The notes under the pieces were generated by a model. The model did no database searches and had not been told where the DNA came from. It worked only from the letters and a program-made list of their open reading frames with translations. Shown in pieces: positions 17,181 through 25,377 of a DNA stretch of 33,117 nucleotides. The DNA comes from CAADGL01 sp964643885 (lineage in GTDB: Bacteria; Planctomycetota; Phycisphaerae; UBA1845; Fen-1342). The stretch's first letter is position 1; the number at the start of each line of letters is the position of its first letter. The translations under genes were made by a program, and so were the position numbers. The stretch covers positions 1 through 33,117 of the forward strand of contig CAZXUI010000051.1 of the NCBI GenBank assembly GCA_964643885.1. The letters are read 5' to 3'.

Positions 17181-17289
17181 CATGTCGGGGCCACGGGATC
17201 GATCTCCGGTGGGGACGGGCTGGCCGATGTCGGCCAGGAATGCGGCCGGTCAGGTTCAAACTGCTGCGACAAATGTCCTCTGGTTCGCC

Positions 17290-17350
17290 GACTACACTTG
17301 TAGTCACCCTAGGACGACTACATTCGTAGCCGTACTGCTACAATCGTCAT
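17290..17350. promoter_or_regulatory. Cluster of BlaI/MecI-like operator palindromes
   Basis: 17290-17305 is gactaca-ct-tgtagtc, a perfect 7+2+7 palindrome. A degenerate copy follows at 17316-17330 (gactaca-tt-cgtagc) and a weaker half-matching one at 17336-17350 (tgctaca-at-cgtca). The core TACA-N2-TGTA with flanking CT/AG resembles operators of BlaI/MecI-family repressors. The third copy overlaps a TACAAT (17339-17344) that could be a -10 box, which would fit repression of a plus-strand transcript. No BlaI or BlaR1 gene is in the window, and the next supported gene downstream begins at 17789. Confidence 0.5.
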
Positions 17351-17516
17351 CGAAACCGTTGCGAGACGGCTCGAAACCGCTTCCGACTCGATGGTTGCCG
17401 GGCTGGCGCCGGGTGTCCGCGGGGGAGCGTGCGGCCCTGGAGCCGGCCGGCCGGCCGGTTCAGGGCGGGGCAGCCTATGAATTCTGACCTCGGCCGAAAA
17501 GTCGTCAAAAAACCCG

Positions 17517-17545
17517 TTGCAATCTTTCGCCGGGTCGCGCATAAT
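17517..17545 (+). promoter_or_regulatory. Candidate sigma-70 promoter of the paralogue triplet
   Basis: TTGCAA (17517-17522), 17 nt, CATAAT (17540-17545). It would give the 17789 gene a leader of about 235 nt. That leader contains a small hairpin (caccga-tcgtg-tcggtg) near 17735-17755. The 17059-17788 gap otherwise holds only the terminator and palindromes noted above. Confidence 0.5.
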
Positions 17546-17788
17546 GTGCGGTGGACATATCGTTCACTCAGGTCTTTTGAACGAGTCATTGTGAGGGCCG
17601 TTAAGAGGTACGTGAGGCACGGTCGGCTCACCGCTGCTTCGGCAAGTACGCGCGGGCACCCGGCCTGAACTGCTGGCCGGGTCCAAGTTGTTCCGGGCGT
17701 GCAGCCGGAAGCTGCACCTCCAGCAGGGTGTTTGTTGACACCGATCGTGTCGGTGCGTTGAGTCCATGTCTCTAACAGGAGAACGCAG

Positions 17789-18865
17789 ATGAGGAAGTTT
17801 CTTGTGTGTTTGGGAGCCGTTGCGCTGACTGCCTCCGCGGCGTCGGCGAAGGAACTCCAGGCGGTCGACGGCGTCAAGGTGCTGCCGGTCCGCATCGCTC
17901 AGGTTTACGCGGATGGTTCGTTCGGGCCGTGGATTGAGTACACGCAGTCGCGTGACATCCTCAGCGACACGCTCGTGTTCGACAACGCCGAGCCGGACAC
18001 GGACGGCAGCGTCAGCGGCGTGGTCGGCGCGCCGATCGGCTTCAATTCGTGCGGCCTCGGCGAGCCCGAGGACCCGGCCGGCAATCGCTGGTACTTCGGC
18101 ACGACGTACGACAACCCGTTCGCGGCCAATGACATGACCGCCGACTCGGGCGGTGGTTCGGACGCCAATGACATGATGCTCGGCTGGCACTGGGGCGGCC
18201 CGGCGCTCGTGGATCGCAACTGCTTCATCGTCATTTCGACGCACGACAGCAATGCGATCAACGACAACACCGGTCTGTGTGACACGCCGGTCCAGCAGGG
18301 TGATCCCAGCTTTCTGGGCGGCGTCATCCTGGACTTCGGCCCGCTGACGGGCAACCCGGGCCACTACTGGTACACGACGGTCGAGGACCTCTCGACCGGC
18401 TTCGGCATCTCCGTCCCGATTCCGGCCGATCTCATCGGTGCCTACCACGTCATTCTCGGTACGTACACGACCGATCCGACCACCGACGGCGTGCTCGATG
18501 ACACGGTCGAGGGCGGCACGCAGCCCATGCTGTGGGGTTCGGGCGCCGATGAGGCCATCGGCGGCGTTGCGGACGTTCGCCCCGGTGACCAGAACGAGTG
18601 GCAGTGGGACGATGACTTCGTCATCGACGGCACCCACCAGGCCCCGGATGAGTGCTACAACTACGCCTTCGGCGTCTGCCCCGATCCGCTCGGCTCGATG
18701 CTGGCCCTGTGGGTCGCCGGTGGTGGCGGCGGCTGCGCGTGGGACCTCGACGGCGACGGTGACACGGACTTCAACGACCTGGTCACGCTGCTCGCCGGTT
18801 ACGGCACCACGTACGACTTCTCGGATCTCGTTGGGCTGCTCGGCGACTACGGCTGCACGCCCTAG
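17789..18865 (+). CDS. Secreted protein with dockerin-like tail, paralogue 1 of 3
   Basis: 358 residues; I do not recognise the main domain. Signal peptide MRKFLVCLGAVALTASAASA. The body (about 22-310) shares long blocks with the genes at 19177 and 20491: DGSFGPWIEY, SRDILSDTLVFD, VGAPIGF, CGLGEPEDP, RNCFIVIS, DFGPLTGNPGHYWY, EGGTQPMLWG. The C-terminal 45 residues form a dockerin-like module: WDLDGDGDTDFNDLVTLLAGYG, an EF-hand-type Asp loop, then a second half-repeat YDFSDLVGLLGDYGC. Such tails are common on exported planctomycete proteins. The ATG has aggagaa just upstream. The chain is Asp-rich and acidic. It ends at TAG, followed by two hairpins. Confidence 0.85.
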   Translation: MRKFLVCLGAVALTASAASAKELQAVDGVKVLPVRIAQVYADGSFGPWIEYTQSRDILSDTLVFDNAEPDTDGSVSGVVGAPIGFNSCGLGEPEDPAGNRWYFGTTYDNPFAANDMTADSGGGSDANDMMLGWHWGGPALVDRNCFIVISTHDSNAINDNTGLCDTPVQQGDPSFLGGVILDFGPLTGNPGHYWYTTVEDLSTGFGISVPIPADLIGAYHVILGTYTTDPTTDGVLDDTVEGGTQPMLWGSGADEAIGGVADVRPGDQNEWQWDDDFVIDGTHQAPDECYNYAFGVCPDPLGSMLALWVAGGGGGCAWDLDGDGDTDFNDLVTLLAGYGTTYDFSDLVGLLGDYGCTP

Positions 18866-18893
18866 TCATTCGCCGGTAGCCTGAACACCGGAC

Positions 18894-18962
18894 CTTGGGC
18901 TTGGCGCAAAGCCCAAGTGCTTCCAAACACGGACAGGGCCACCTCGCCAGGGTGGCCCTGTC
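18894..18962 (+). terminator. Double hairpin terminator after paralogue 1
   Basis: First hairpin: 9-bp stem at 18894-18902/18909-18917 (cttgggctt/aagcccaag). Second: a perfect 12-bp stem (gacagggccacc at 18932-18943 with ggtggccctgtc at 18951-18962), then tattt. Together they probably end transcription before paralogue 2, which has its own promoter. Confidence 0.7.
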
Positions 18963-19080
18963 TATTTCCCGCTCTGCTGATTTCTCGCTCCGCCGCGCTC
19001 CCACCAGCCCCCTCCCCGTCCCGCACGCCGCTGGCGCGCGAACGGGCGGGCGCCGTCAGCTCCACCGCCACAGTCTCGCG

Positions 19081-19110
19081 TTGCATCCGCCGCCGCAGGT
19101 CGTTTACAAT
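19081..19110 (+). promoter_or_regulatory. Candidate sigma-70 promoter of paralogue 2
   Basis: TTGCAT (19081-19086), 18 nt, TACAAT (19105-19110). Transcription would begin near 19117, about 60 nt before the ATG at 19177. This also argues against the in-frame ATG at 19117, which would have no leader. Confidence 0.55.
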
Positions 19111-19176
19111 TCGAGCATGCCGACTCGAGCCGGCACGGGCGGCGGCTTTCCGCGGATCAGAGCGAGGAGACCGCAC

Positions 19177-20250
19177 ATGAATTGGTTCTTCAGCGGTGGC
19201 GCGGCGGCCCTGATGGTCGCATCGGGCGTATCTGCGCAACCCCTTCAAACCGCGCCAGGCTCGCGAGCTCTCTGCATCCGCGTGGCGGAAATCCGCGCGG
19301 ATGGCTCGTATGGCCCCTGGATCGACTACGCACCCTCGCGCGACCTGCTGGGCGACACAATCGTGTTCGACTGCTACGAGCCGGACTTGATCGGCGCTGT
19401 GAGTGGGGAGGTGGGAGCACCGATCGGGTACTACACCTGCGGGCTGGGCGAGCCGGAGGACGCGTGGGGGGAGCGCTGGTTTTTCGGAACGACCGCCAAT
19501 AACCCGTTCGCCACCAACGATATGACGGTCGCTGAGAACTCGGATGGCACGTACATCAACGACCTGGCCTTCGCCTGGTGGTGGGGCGGACCGGCCGGGG
19601 TCGATCGAAACTGCTTCGTCGAGATCTCCTTCTTCGACAGCAACGCCATCGCCGACAATACGGGCGAGTGCGACACGCCGATCCAGCGCGACGACCCGAG
19701 CCTGCTCGGGGGCATCCTGGTCGATTTCGGCCCGCTCACCGGCAATCCCGGCCACTACTGGTACGAAGTGATCGAGGACATGTCGACGGGCTTGGGCGTC
19801 GCCATCCAGATTCCGATGGACCGCGTGGGTGCGTATCAGTGCTGGATCGGCACGTACACGACCGACCCTCAGATCGACGGCGTCCTGGACGTGACGGCCG
19901 AGGGCGGCACGCAGATGATGCTGTGGGGGACCGGCGACGCGGAGGCGATTGGCGGCGTCGCGGACGATCGGCCGGGAACGAACAACGAGTGGCACTGGGA
20001 GGACCGCTTTCTGAGCGACGGCTTCCACCAGGCGCCTGAGGAGTGCCGCGACTACGGATTCAAGGTCTGCCCCGACCCGCTCGGCGCGATGCTGGCGGTG
20101 TGGGAGCCGGTCAACGACGGCTGCATATGGGACCTCGACGGCGACAGTGACACGGACTTCGACGACCTTGTCATCCTGCTGGCCGGCTACGGCAGCATCT
20201 ACTGGTTCCAGGACCTCATCGCATTCCTCGGCAGCTACGGCTGCTCGTAG
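19177..20250 (+). CDS. Secreted protein with dockerin-like tail, paralogue 2 of 3
   Basis: 357 residues. The ATG at 19177 follows gaggaga and starts a signal peptide (FFSGGAAALMVASGVSAQ); the frame is open further upstream without a ribosome site. Shared blocks with paralogue 1: DGSYGPWIDY, SRDLLGDTIVFD, VGAPIGYYTCGLGEPED, RNCFVEIS, DFGPLTGNPGHYWY, EGGTQMMLWG. It ends with the same dockerin-like module (WDLDGDSDTDFDDLVILLAGYG, then FQDLIAFLGSYGC). The Cys positions in CGLGEPED, DRNC, ECDTP and the final YGC are kept, suggesting paired disulfides. The function of the main domain is unknown. It has its own promoter, and its 3' flank resembles that of paralogue 1. Confidence 0.85.
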   Translation: MNWFFSGGAAALMVASGVSAQPLQTAPGSRALCIRVAEIRADGSYGPWIDYAPSRDLLGDTIVFDCYEPDLIGAVSGEVGAPIGYYTCGLGEPEDAWGERWFFGTTANNPFATNDMTVAENSDGTYINDLAFAWWWGGPAGVDRNCFVEISFFDSNAIADNTGECDTPIQRDDPSLLGGILVDFGPLTGNPGHYWYEVIEDMSTGLGVAIQIPMDRVGAYQCWIGTYTTDPQIDGVLDVTAEGGTQMMLWGTGDAEAIGGVADDRPGTNNEWHWEDRFLSDGFHQAPEECRDYGFKVCPDPLGAMLAVWEPVNDGCIWDLDGDSDTDFDDLVILLAGYGSIYWFQDLIAFLGSYGCS

Positions 20251-20490
20251 TCAGCGACCGGTAGCGCGAACCCCGGACTGCGCGCCTCGGGCGGTGGGCC
20301 GGAGTTCAAGTGCTTCCGGAAACGGACCGGGTCACCTGCCCCGGACGGCTCCACCGAAGCCGGCCGAAGCGCCGAGTCCGCTCCCGGCCGGCCAGGGCGG
20401 CCACGGGGGCGTTTGAGAGAGCACCTCCGGGACGCAGCCCGCGCGGTGCGAAAGCGTCCGCGAGGCTCACATATCGATCGGAGAGCCCGT
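20251..20490. other. Gap between paralogues 2 and 3, copy of the paralogue-1 3' flank
   Basis: The first 80 nt (accggtagcgcgaaccccgg..., then caagtgcttcc, aaacgga) align with the 80 nt after the paralogue-1 stop (gccggtagcctgaacaccgg..., caagtgcttcc, aacacgga). The perfect terminator stem of the first copy is not kept. I found no good promoter for paralogue 3 here. Confidence 0.6.
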
Positions 20491-21573
20491 CTGAAACGAT
20501 TCGTAGTCGGCATGGCGGTCGCTGTCGTGGCCGCGTCGGCCGCACCGGCAAGAGAGCTCTCAGCCATCCCCGGCGTCCAGGTGTTTCCGCTGCGGGTGGC
20601 CCAGGTTTATCGCGACGGCTCGATCGGCCCGTGGATCGACTATGTCCAATCGCGCGACCTGCTGAGCGACACGCTCGTGTTCGACTGCGCCGAACCGGAC
20701 GTCGACGGCAGCGTGAGCGGGATCGTCGGCGCGCCGATCGGATTCGGCTTGTGCGGCCTCGGTGAGCCGGAAGATCCCTCCGGCAATCGCTAGTTCTTCG
20801 GTATCACGTACGACAATCCCTTCGTCGCCAACGACATGACGGCGATCGAAGGGACCGAGGGGCGCGACGTCAATGATCGAATGTTCGGCTGGTGCTGGGG
20901 CGGGCCGGCGAACGTCGACCGCAACTGCCTCCTGATCGTCGCCACGCTCGACAGCAACGCCATCGCCGACAATGACCGCGAGTGCGACACGTCCGTGCCG
21001 CGCGACGACCCGAGCTTTCTCGGCGGCGTACTGATCGATTTCGGCCCAGTGACGGGCAATCCGAGGCCCTGTCAGTACTGGTACGCAATCGTGGAGAACA
21101 CCTCGACCGGCCTGGGTATCTCCGTGCCGATCCCGACCGACCGCATCGGCGTCTACCACGTCATCTTGGGGACCTACGCGATTGACCCGACGGTCGACGG
21201 CGTCCTGGACGATACGGTTGAGGGCGGCACACGGATGATGATCTGGGGAACCGGTGATGCGGAGAATATCGGCGGCGCCTGGGACGATCGGCCCGGGACA
21301 CAAAACGTGTGGCAATGGGACGATGACTACCCAATAAATGGATTCCACCAGGCACCCACTGAGTGCTACCAGTACTTCACCGTCTGTCCGGATCCAGCGG
21401 GCGCCATGATGGCCACGTGGGTCGCCGGCGACCTCTGCCCCTGCGACTGGGACCTCGACGCCGACTGCGACACGGACTTCGCCGACCTGACTGCTCTGCT
21501 CGCCGATTACGGCACCAGCTACGACTTTCAGGACATCGTCGACCCGCTGGCCGAGTTCGGCTGCACCGACTGA
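20491..21573 (+). pseudogene. Paralogue 3 of 3, disrupted by loss of ATG and an in-frame amber codon
   Basis: The frame equivalent to the other two copies runs 361 codons from CTG at 20491 to TGA at 21571. GGAG sits at the right distance before the CTG, where paralogue 1 has ATG (LKRFVVGMAVAVVAASAAPA against MRKFLVC...), so the start seems to have mutated; an in-frame ATG exists at 20512. At 20791-20793 the codon is TAG where both paralogues have TGG (GNRW/GERW against GNR-stop), leaving about 100 residues before it. After the stop the frame continues intact for 260 codons with all family blocks (FFGITYDNPF, RNCLLIVA, DFGPVTGNP, EGGTRMMIWG) and the dockerin-like tail (WDLDADCDTDFADLTALLADYG). 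There is a 2-residue insertion near NPRPCQYWY. TAG is the normal stop of paralogues 1 and 2, so read-through is unlikely. Closest to paralogue 1. Confidence 0.8.
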
Positions 21574-21739
21574 CGGGGCCGCGCACCTCAAGGGCACGTT
21601 CGTTCGTCGAGTCCGCCGCAGCAGGAGCCGGCCGCCGAGCCGCGGTCCCAGGGCACTCCCGTCCCGCCGCTGACGCACCGGCCCAGCCGCGATATAACTG
21701 CCCTCCACGAACACCCCCCCGGAAAGGACCCGAAACACG

Positions 21740-24307
21740 ATGCTCCGCAACACCCGCCCGGCCGCCCTGCTGCTGACCGCCCTCACCGCCGCCCTTCCCG
21801 CGGCCATTCCAACGGCGGCCGGATCGCCACCGCCAGCCCCGCCGCAGCAATCGAGCACCCAGCCGGCCGACGCGGCCCGGCGGATCCTCCTCCGCGATGC
21901 CCTCGTCATCGGCCGGGTCGGCCGCGCCGGCCGCACGCCCTTCCCGACCGACGGAATCGCCGCCCGGCTCGCTGACGGCACACTCGGCCGGATCGCCGCC
22001 GGCGAGGAAATCGAGCTGGCTGACGGCTCGAAGCGGACGTGGCAGGCGGCCCAGGCGGACGAGAACGGCTGGCTCCAGCACGACGAGCTTCGCGGCGGCT
22101 ACGCGGCTTGGCAGGTCGAGAGCGACCGCGAGCGAGTCGCCATTCTCCACGCAACCGGCCCGACCACGGTCTACGTCAACGGCCAGCCGCGGGCCGGCGA
22201 CCCCTATCAGAACGGGCTGATCCGCCTGCCGGTCGGGCTGCGAAAGGGCGCGAATCAGGTACTCGCGGCCGCCGGCCGGGGGCGGATGCGGATCGAGCTG
22301 GTACCGCCCGCGGCGCCGGTGATGCTCGAGCCGCACGACGCGACGCTGCCCGATCTGCTCGTCGGCGAGCCCGTCGATGCATGGGGCGCGGTCTTCCTGA
22401 CGAACGCGACGACGCGCACGCTCCGCGATCTCTCGCTCGCCAGCCGCTGCGAGGGCGGCTCGACCATGACGGTCCGCGTCACCCCCCTGCCGCCGCTGAG
22501 TGCCCGCAAAGTCGCCTTCCGCGTGGCCGGCCCGCCGCCGGACGACGCCGGGCAGCGCCTGATTCATCTGGAGCTGCGCGGCGCGGACGAATCGCAGCCG
22601 CTGGCGACGTGCGGCGTGACGCTCAACATCCGCCGGCCCGACGACCTTCACAGCCGCACGTTCATCAGCGACATCGACGGCAGCGTCCAGTACTACGCGG
22701 TGCTGCCCGCCCGCCCGGCCGCCGGCGACCCGCCGCCCGCGATCATCCTGTCGCTGCATGGGGCGAGCGTCGAGGCCCGCGGCCAGGCGGCAGCCTACGC
22801 CGCCAAGCGCTGGGCACACGTCGTCGCGCCCACAAATCGCCGCCCATTCGGTTTCGACTGGGAAGACTGGGGCCGGCTCGACGCACTGGAAGTGCTCGAG
22901 CACGCGGCCGGGTCGCTGCCGCACGACCCGGCCCGCATCTACCTGACCGGCCACTCGATGGGCGGCCACGGCACGTGGCACCTCGGCGTGACCTTCCCGG
23001 ACCGCTTCGCGGCGATCGGCCCGAGCGCCGGCTGGATCAGCTTCTGGTCCTATGCGGGTGCGGAGCCGTTCGAGAACGCGAGCCCGGTCGAACAGCTTCT
23101 GCGGCGAGCGGTGGCGCCGAGCGATACGCTCTCTCTGCAACACAACCTGGCGCCGCTCGGAATCTACATCCTGCACGGCGACGCGGACGACAACGTGCCG
23201 GTCGACCAGGCGAGGCAGATGAAGGAGCAGCTTGCGGCCTTCCACCGGCGAGTCGAGTATCACGAGCAGCCGGGCGCGGGGCATTGGTGGGATGCATCCG
23301 ACGAGCCCGGCGCCTGCTGCGTCGACTGGGCCCCGATGATGGACTTCTTCGCCCGCTGCGCCCGCCCGCCGGCCACGGCTGTTCGCCACGTGCGCTTCAG
23401 CACGGCCAACCCGGCCGTTTCGGCACGGTGCGACTGGGCGACGATCGCGCAGCAGACCGAGGCGTGCCGGCCGAGCCGGGTGGAGCTGCGGCTCGATCCG
23501 CACGCGCGGCGGTTCGCGGGCACGACGGAGAACGTGGCGAGCCTCGCCCTGAGCCTGGTCGGCGTCGCCGGCCGCGGTCCGCTGAGCGTCGAGCTGGACG
23601 GGCAGAAGCTCGGCGCGGAGGTGTGGCCGGCCGGCGACACACTGTGGCTGCGGCGCGACGGCGAGGCCTGGCGGATCGCCGCTGCGCCGCCAGCCCGTCA
23701 GAAAAGCCCGCACCGCGGCGGTCCATTCAAGCAGGCATTCGCCAACCGCATGATCTTCGTCTACGGCACGGGCGGCACGCCCGACGAGGCGGCCTGGGCG
23801 GCCGCGAAGGCACGCTATGACGCCGAGACGTTCTGGTATCGCGGAAACGGGGCGGTGGAGGTGGTCGCGGATACGGACTTCGACGCGGCCGGCGAGCCGG
23901 ACCGCAACGTCATTCTCTACGGGCACGCGGGGATGAACGCAGCCTGGGCGAAGGTGCTGGATGATTGCCCGATTCGGGTCGCGGCCGGTCGCGTGCGGCT
24001 GGGCGAACGCGAGCTGGCCGGAGACGATCTGGGCGTGCTGTTTGTGTACCCGCGCGCGGACAGCGACGAAGCCCTGATCGGCGTCGTCGCGGGAACGGGG
24101 CCGGCGGGGCTGCGTTCGACGGAACGGCTGCCCTACTTCGTCTCGGGGGTCGGCTACCCGGATTGCGTGATATTCAGCAGCGACGCACTGCGCCTGGGGG
24201 CCTCGGCTGTGCGGGCGGCGGGGTTCTTCGGTAACGACTGGAGCGTGGAGTCGGGGCAGTTCGAATACACGGAGGGCCGGCAGCCGGATCGGCAATCACC
24301 TGAGTGA
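21740..24307 (+). CDS. Secreted alpha/beta-hydrolase (prolyl-oligopeptidase/esterase type)
   Basis: 855 residues. Signal peptide (AALLLTALTAALPAAIPTAAG) and a Pro/Gln-rich linker precede a beta-rich N-terminal half with TVYVNGQPRAGDPY (about 143-156). The hydrolase domain lies at about 300-545: AIILSLHGA (oxyanion region), GHSMGGHGTW (nucleophile Ser406), HGDADDNVP (Asp483 by analogy with DPP-type enzymes) and AGHWW (His515), a full Ser-Asp-His triad. The C-terminal 250 residues have FANRMIFVYGTGG and NVILYGHAGMNAAW, then a Gly-rich end; this block is found after such hydrolases in related bacteria but I cannot name it. It may be a peptidase or a carbohydrate esterase. AAAGGA lies upstream of the ATG. 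Confidence 0.85.
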   Translation: MLRNTRPAALLLTALTAALPAAIPTAAGSPPPAPPQQSSTQPADAARRILLRDALVIGRVGRAGRTPFPTDGIAARLADGTLGRIAAGEEIELADGSKRTWQAAQADENGWLQHDELRGGYAAWQVESDRERVAILHATGPTTVYVNGQPRAGDPYQNGLIRLPVGLRKGANQVLAAAGRGRMRIELVPPAAPVMLEPHDATLPDLLVGEPVDAWGAVFLTNATTRTLRDLSLASRCEGGSTMTVRVTPLPPLSARKVAFRVAGPPPDDAGQRLIHLELRGADESQPLATCGVTLNIRRPDDLHSRTFISDIDGSVQYYAVLPARPAAGDPPPAIILSLHGASVEARGQAAAYAAKRWAHVVAPTNRRPFGFDWEDWGRLDALEVLEHAAGSLPHDPARIYLTGHSMGGHGTWHLGVTFPDRFAAIGPSAGWISFWSYAGAEPFENASPVEQLLRRAVAPSDTLSLQHNLAPLGIYILHGDADDNVPVDQARQMKEQLAAFHRRVEYHEQPGAGHWWDASDEPGACCVDWAPMMDFFARCARPPATAVRHVRFSTANPAVSARCDWATIAQQTEACRPSRVELRLDPHARRFAGTTENVASLALSLVGVAGRGPLSVELDGQKLGAEVWPAGDTLWLRRDGEAWRIAAAPPARQKSPHRGGPFKQAFANRMIFVYGTGGTPDEAAWAAAKARYDAETFWYRGNGAVEVVADTDFDAAGEPDRNVILYGHAGMNAAWAKVLDDCPIRVAAGRVRLGERELAGDDLGVLFVYPRADSDEALIGVVAGTGPAGLRSTERLPYFVSGVGYPDCVIFSSDALRLGASAVRAAGFFGNDWSVESGQFEYTEGRQPDRQSPE

Positions 24308-24309
24308 GC

Positions 24310-24342
24310 GCGGGCCGCCGTAGCCGCGGAACGGCGGCCCGC
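24310..24342. terminator. Perfect 12-bp hairpin between convergent genes
   Basis: gcgggccgccgt (24310-24321) pairs with acggcggcccgc (24331-24342) around a 9-nt loop, directly after the hydrolase stop. It can serve both convergent genes; no clear T tract follows. Confidence 0.6.
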
Positions 24343-24368
24343 ACGATGAGTCGTTGCTCCGCCGGCTT

Positions 24369-24959
24369 CTAGCGGCGACGCCGGATGGCCATCGGCACGC
24401 CGAGCAGAACCAGCAGCATCGAGGCCGGCTCGGGAATCGCCGACGACGTAAACGACGCCGTGACGGTGAAGTCGCTGGGCGAGCCGACCGGGTTGGCGAA
24501 GCTGAAGGCGAACGCCTCGCCCGACAGGCCGGGCGGAACGATCGGCCCGGAGAAGACGACGTTCTGGCTGGCGAACTCGCTCGAGCCGAAGCCGAAGGGC
24601 GCCGCGAGCGTGCCGCCGTCGAACTCGATCCGCATCAGCAGATCGACGCCGTCGAAGAACTCGATCGCGCCGCCGCCGAGCGAGTAGAACGGAGCGGCGC
24701 CCGACGCCGTCAGCGGCGTCATCGAGAAGGTGACGTCGTCGAAGTCGGGCAGGGGCGATGCGGGCGTGAGAAGCGTCAGGCCGGTCGAGCTCCATCCGCC
24801 GGTGAGCGTCGAGCCGTCGAAGTCGAACAGCGGCGTCGAGGCGTCGGCCGCCGGATCGGCGAAGGTGGCGATGGTCGATTGAGCCGACGCGACGGCGGAC
24901 GCGCCGGCGAGCAGTACTGAGCATAGCGCAAAACGCGGGGCCAGCGAACGACGAAACAT
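24369..24959 (-). CDS. PEP-CTERM exported protein
   Basis: 196 residues. Signal peptide (FALCSVLLAGASAVASAQS) and C-terminal PEP-CTERM tail (IPEPASMLLVLLGVPMAI, then RRRR). The body is a beta-rich domain of about 145 residues (DPAADASTPLFDFDG, GGWSSTGLTLLTP, DVTFSMTPL, AFAFSFANP) with Phe, Ser, Thr and Gly-rich strands and no cysteine after the signal; it has no recognisable catalytic motif. GGGGAGGAG stands upstream of the ATG. It is convergent with the hydrolase gene, with its own promoter at 25130-25158. Confidence 0.87.
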   Translation of the reverse strand: MFRRSLAPRFALCSVLLAGASAVASAQSTIATFADPAADASTPLFDFDGSTLTGGWSSTGLTLLTPASPLPDFDDVTFSMTPLTASGAAPFYSLGGGAIEFFDGVDLLMRIEFDGGTLAAPFGFGSSEFASQNVVFSGPIVPPGLSGEAFAFSFANPVGSPSDFTVTASFTSSAIPEPASMLLVLLGVPMAIRRRR

Positions 24960-25129
24960 GGCTTCTCACTCCTCCCCAGGAGAACACTCGGTCCGGGACG
25001 ACGACGCGGCCGCCCCGCCGCGAATCGGCACGGCTGAAGCGCGGGGCGTCTGCGATGGGTGACGCTGCCACCCGCGCTATCGCGGCCGACGATCACGGAA
25101 GCTGGTGAGAGTTCCCCACCTGTATGAGA

Positions 25130-25158
25130 ATTGTAACCGGAGCGGGTCCTGATTTCAA
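25130..25158 (-). promoter_or_regulatory. Candidate sigma-70 promoter of the 24369 PEP-CTERM gene
   Basis: Reading the minus strand: TTGAAA (25158-25153), 17 nt, TACAAT (25135-25130). Good match in both boxes. It would give a leader of about 160 nt. Confidence 0.6.
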
Positions 25159-25377
25159 CTCTTTTCCTACGAATCACTTGCCGCGATGCTGGTCGTCTTA
25201 TAACGCATGGCGCCGCGGAGGCGCCCCTCTCCGCCCGTCGCAGGCGGCATCTTTTATCAGCCCGGCGGACTTGCGGCGCGGGCGGGCGGCGGCTGACAAT
25301 TCCCGCCCGCGGCGGTGCGGAACCGGACGCGGCATTTGCGGCCCGGGCAGGCCCGTGCGGCAGAGAGAGGTGCGATC
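25159..25377. other. Gap upstream of the glycosyltransferase
   Basis: A TATAAC at about 25198-25203 preceded by TTGCCG with only 15 nt between them is a weak plus-strand promoter candidate. No gene is seen in this 219-nt stretch. Confidence 0.4.

Noticed and set aside
17477..17668. Possible 63-residue basic protein (MNSDLGRKVV...)
   Set aside because: Weak ribosome site, low GC at third codon positions compared with all neighbours, and it contains the promoter of the next gene.
20791..20793. Amber codon as pyrrolysine or programmed read-through
   Set aside because: Paralogues 1 and 2 have Trp here and themselves end in TAG; no pyrrolysine gene or stimulatory structure is seen. Mutation or sequencing error is simpler.
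17789..21573. Cellulosome components because of dockerin-like ends
   Set aside because: No cohesin or cellulase is present; similar EF-hand tails are common on planctomycete exported proteins without cellulosomes.
21377..24295. Minus-strand open frame of 972 codons
   Set aside because: Antisense to the hydrolase with its full catalytic triad; composition is Arg/Ala/Gly-rich as expected of a shadow.
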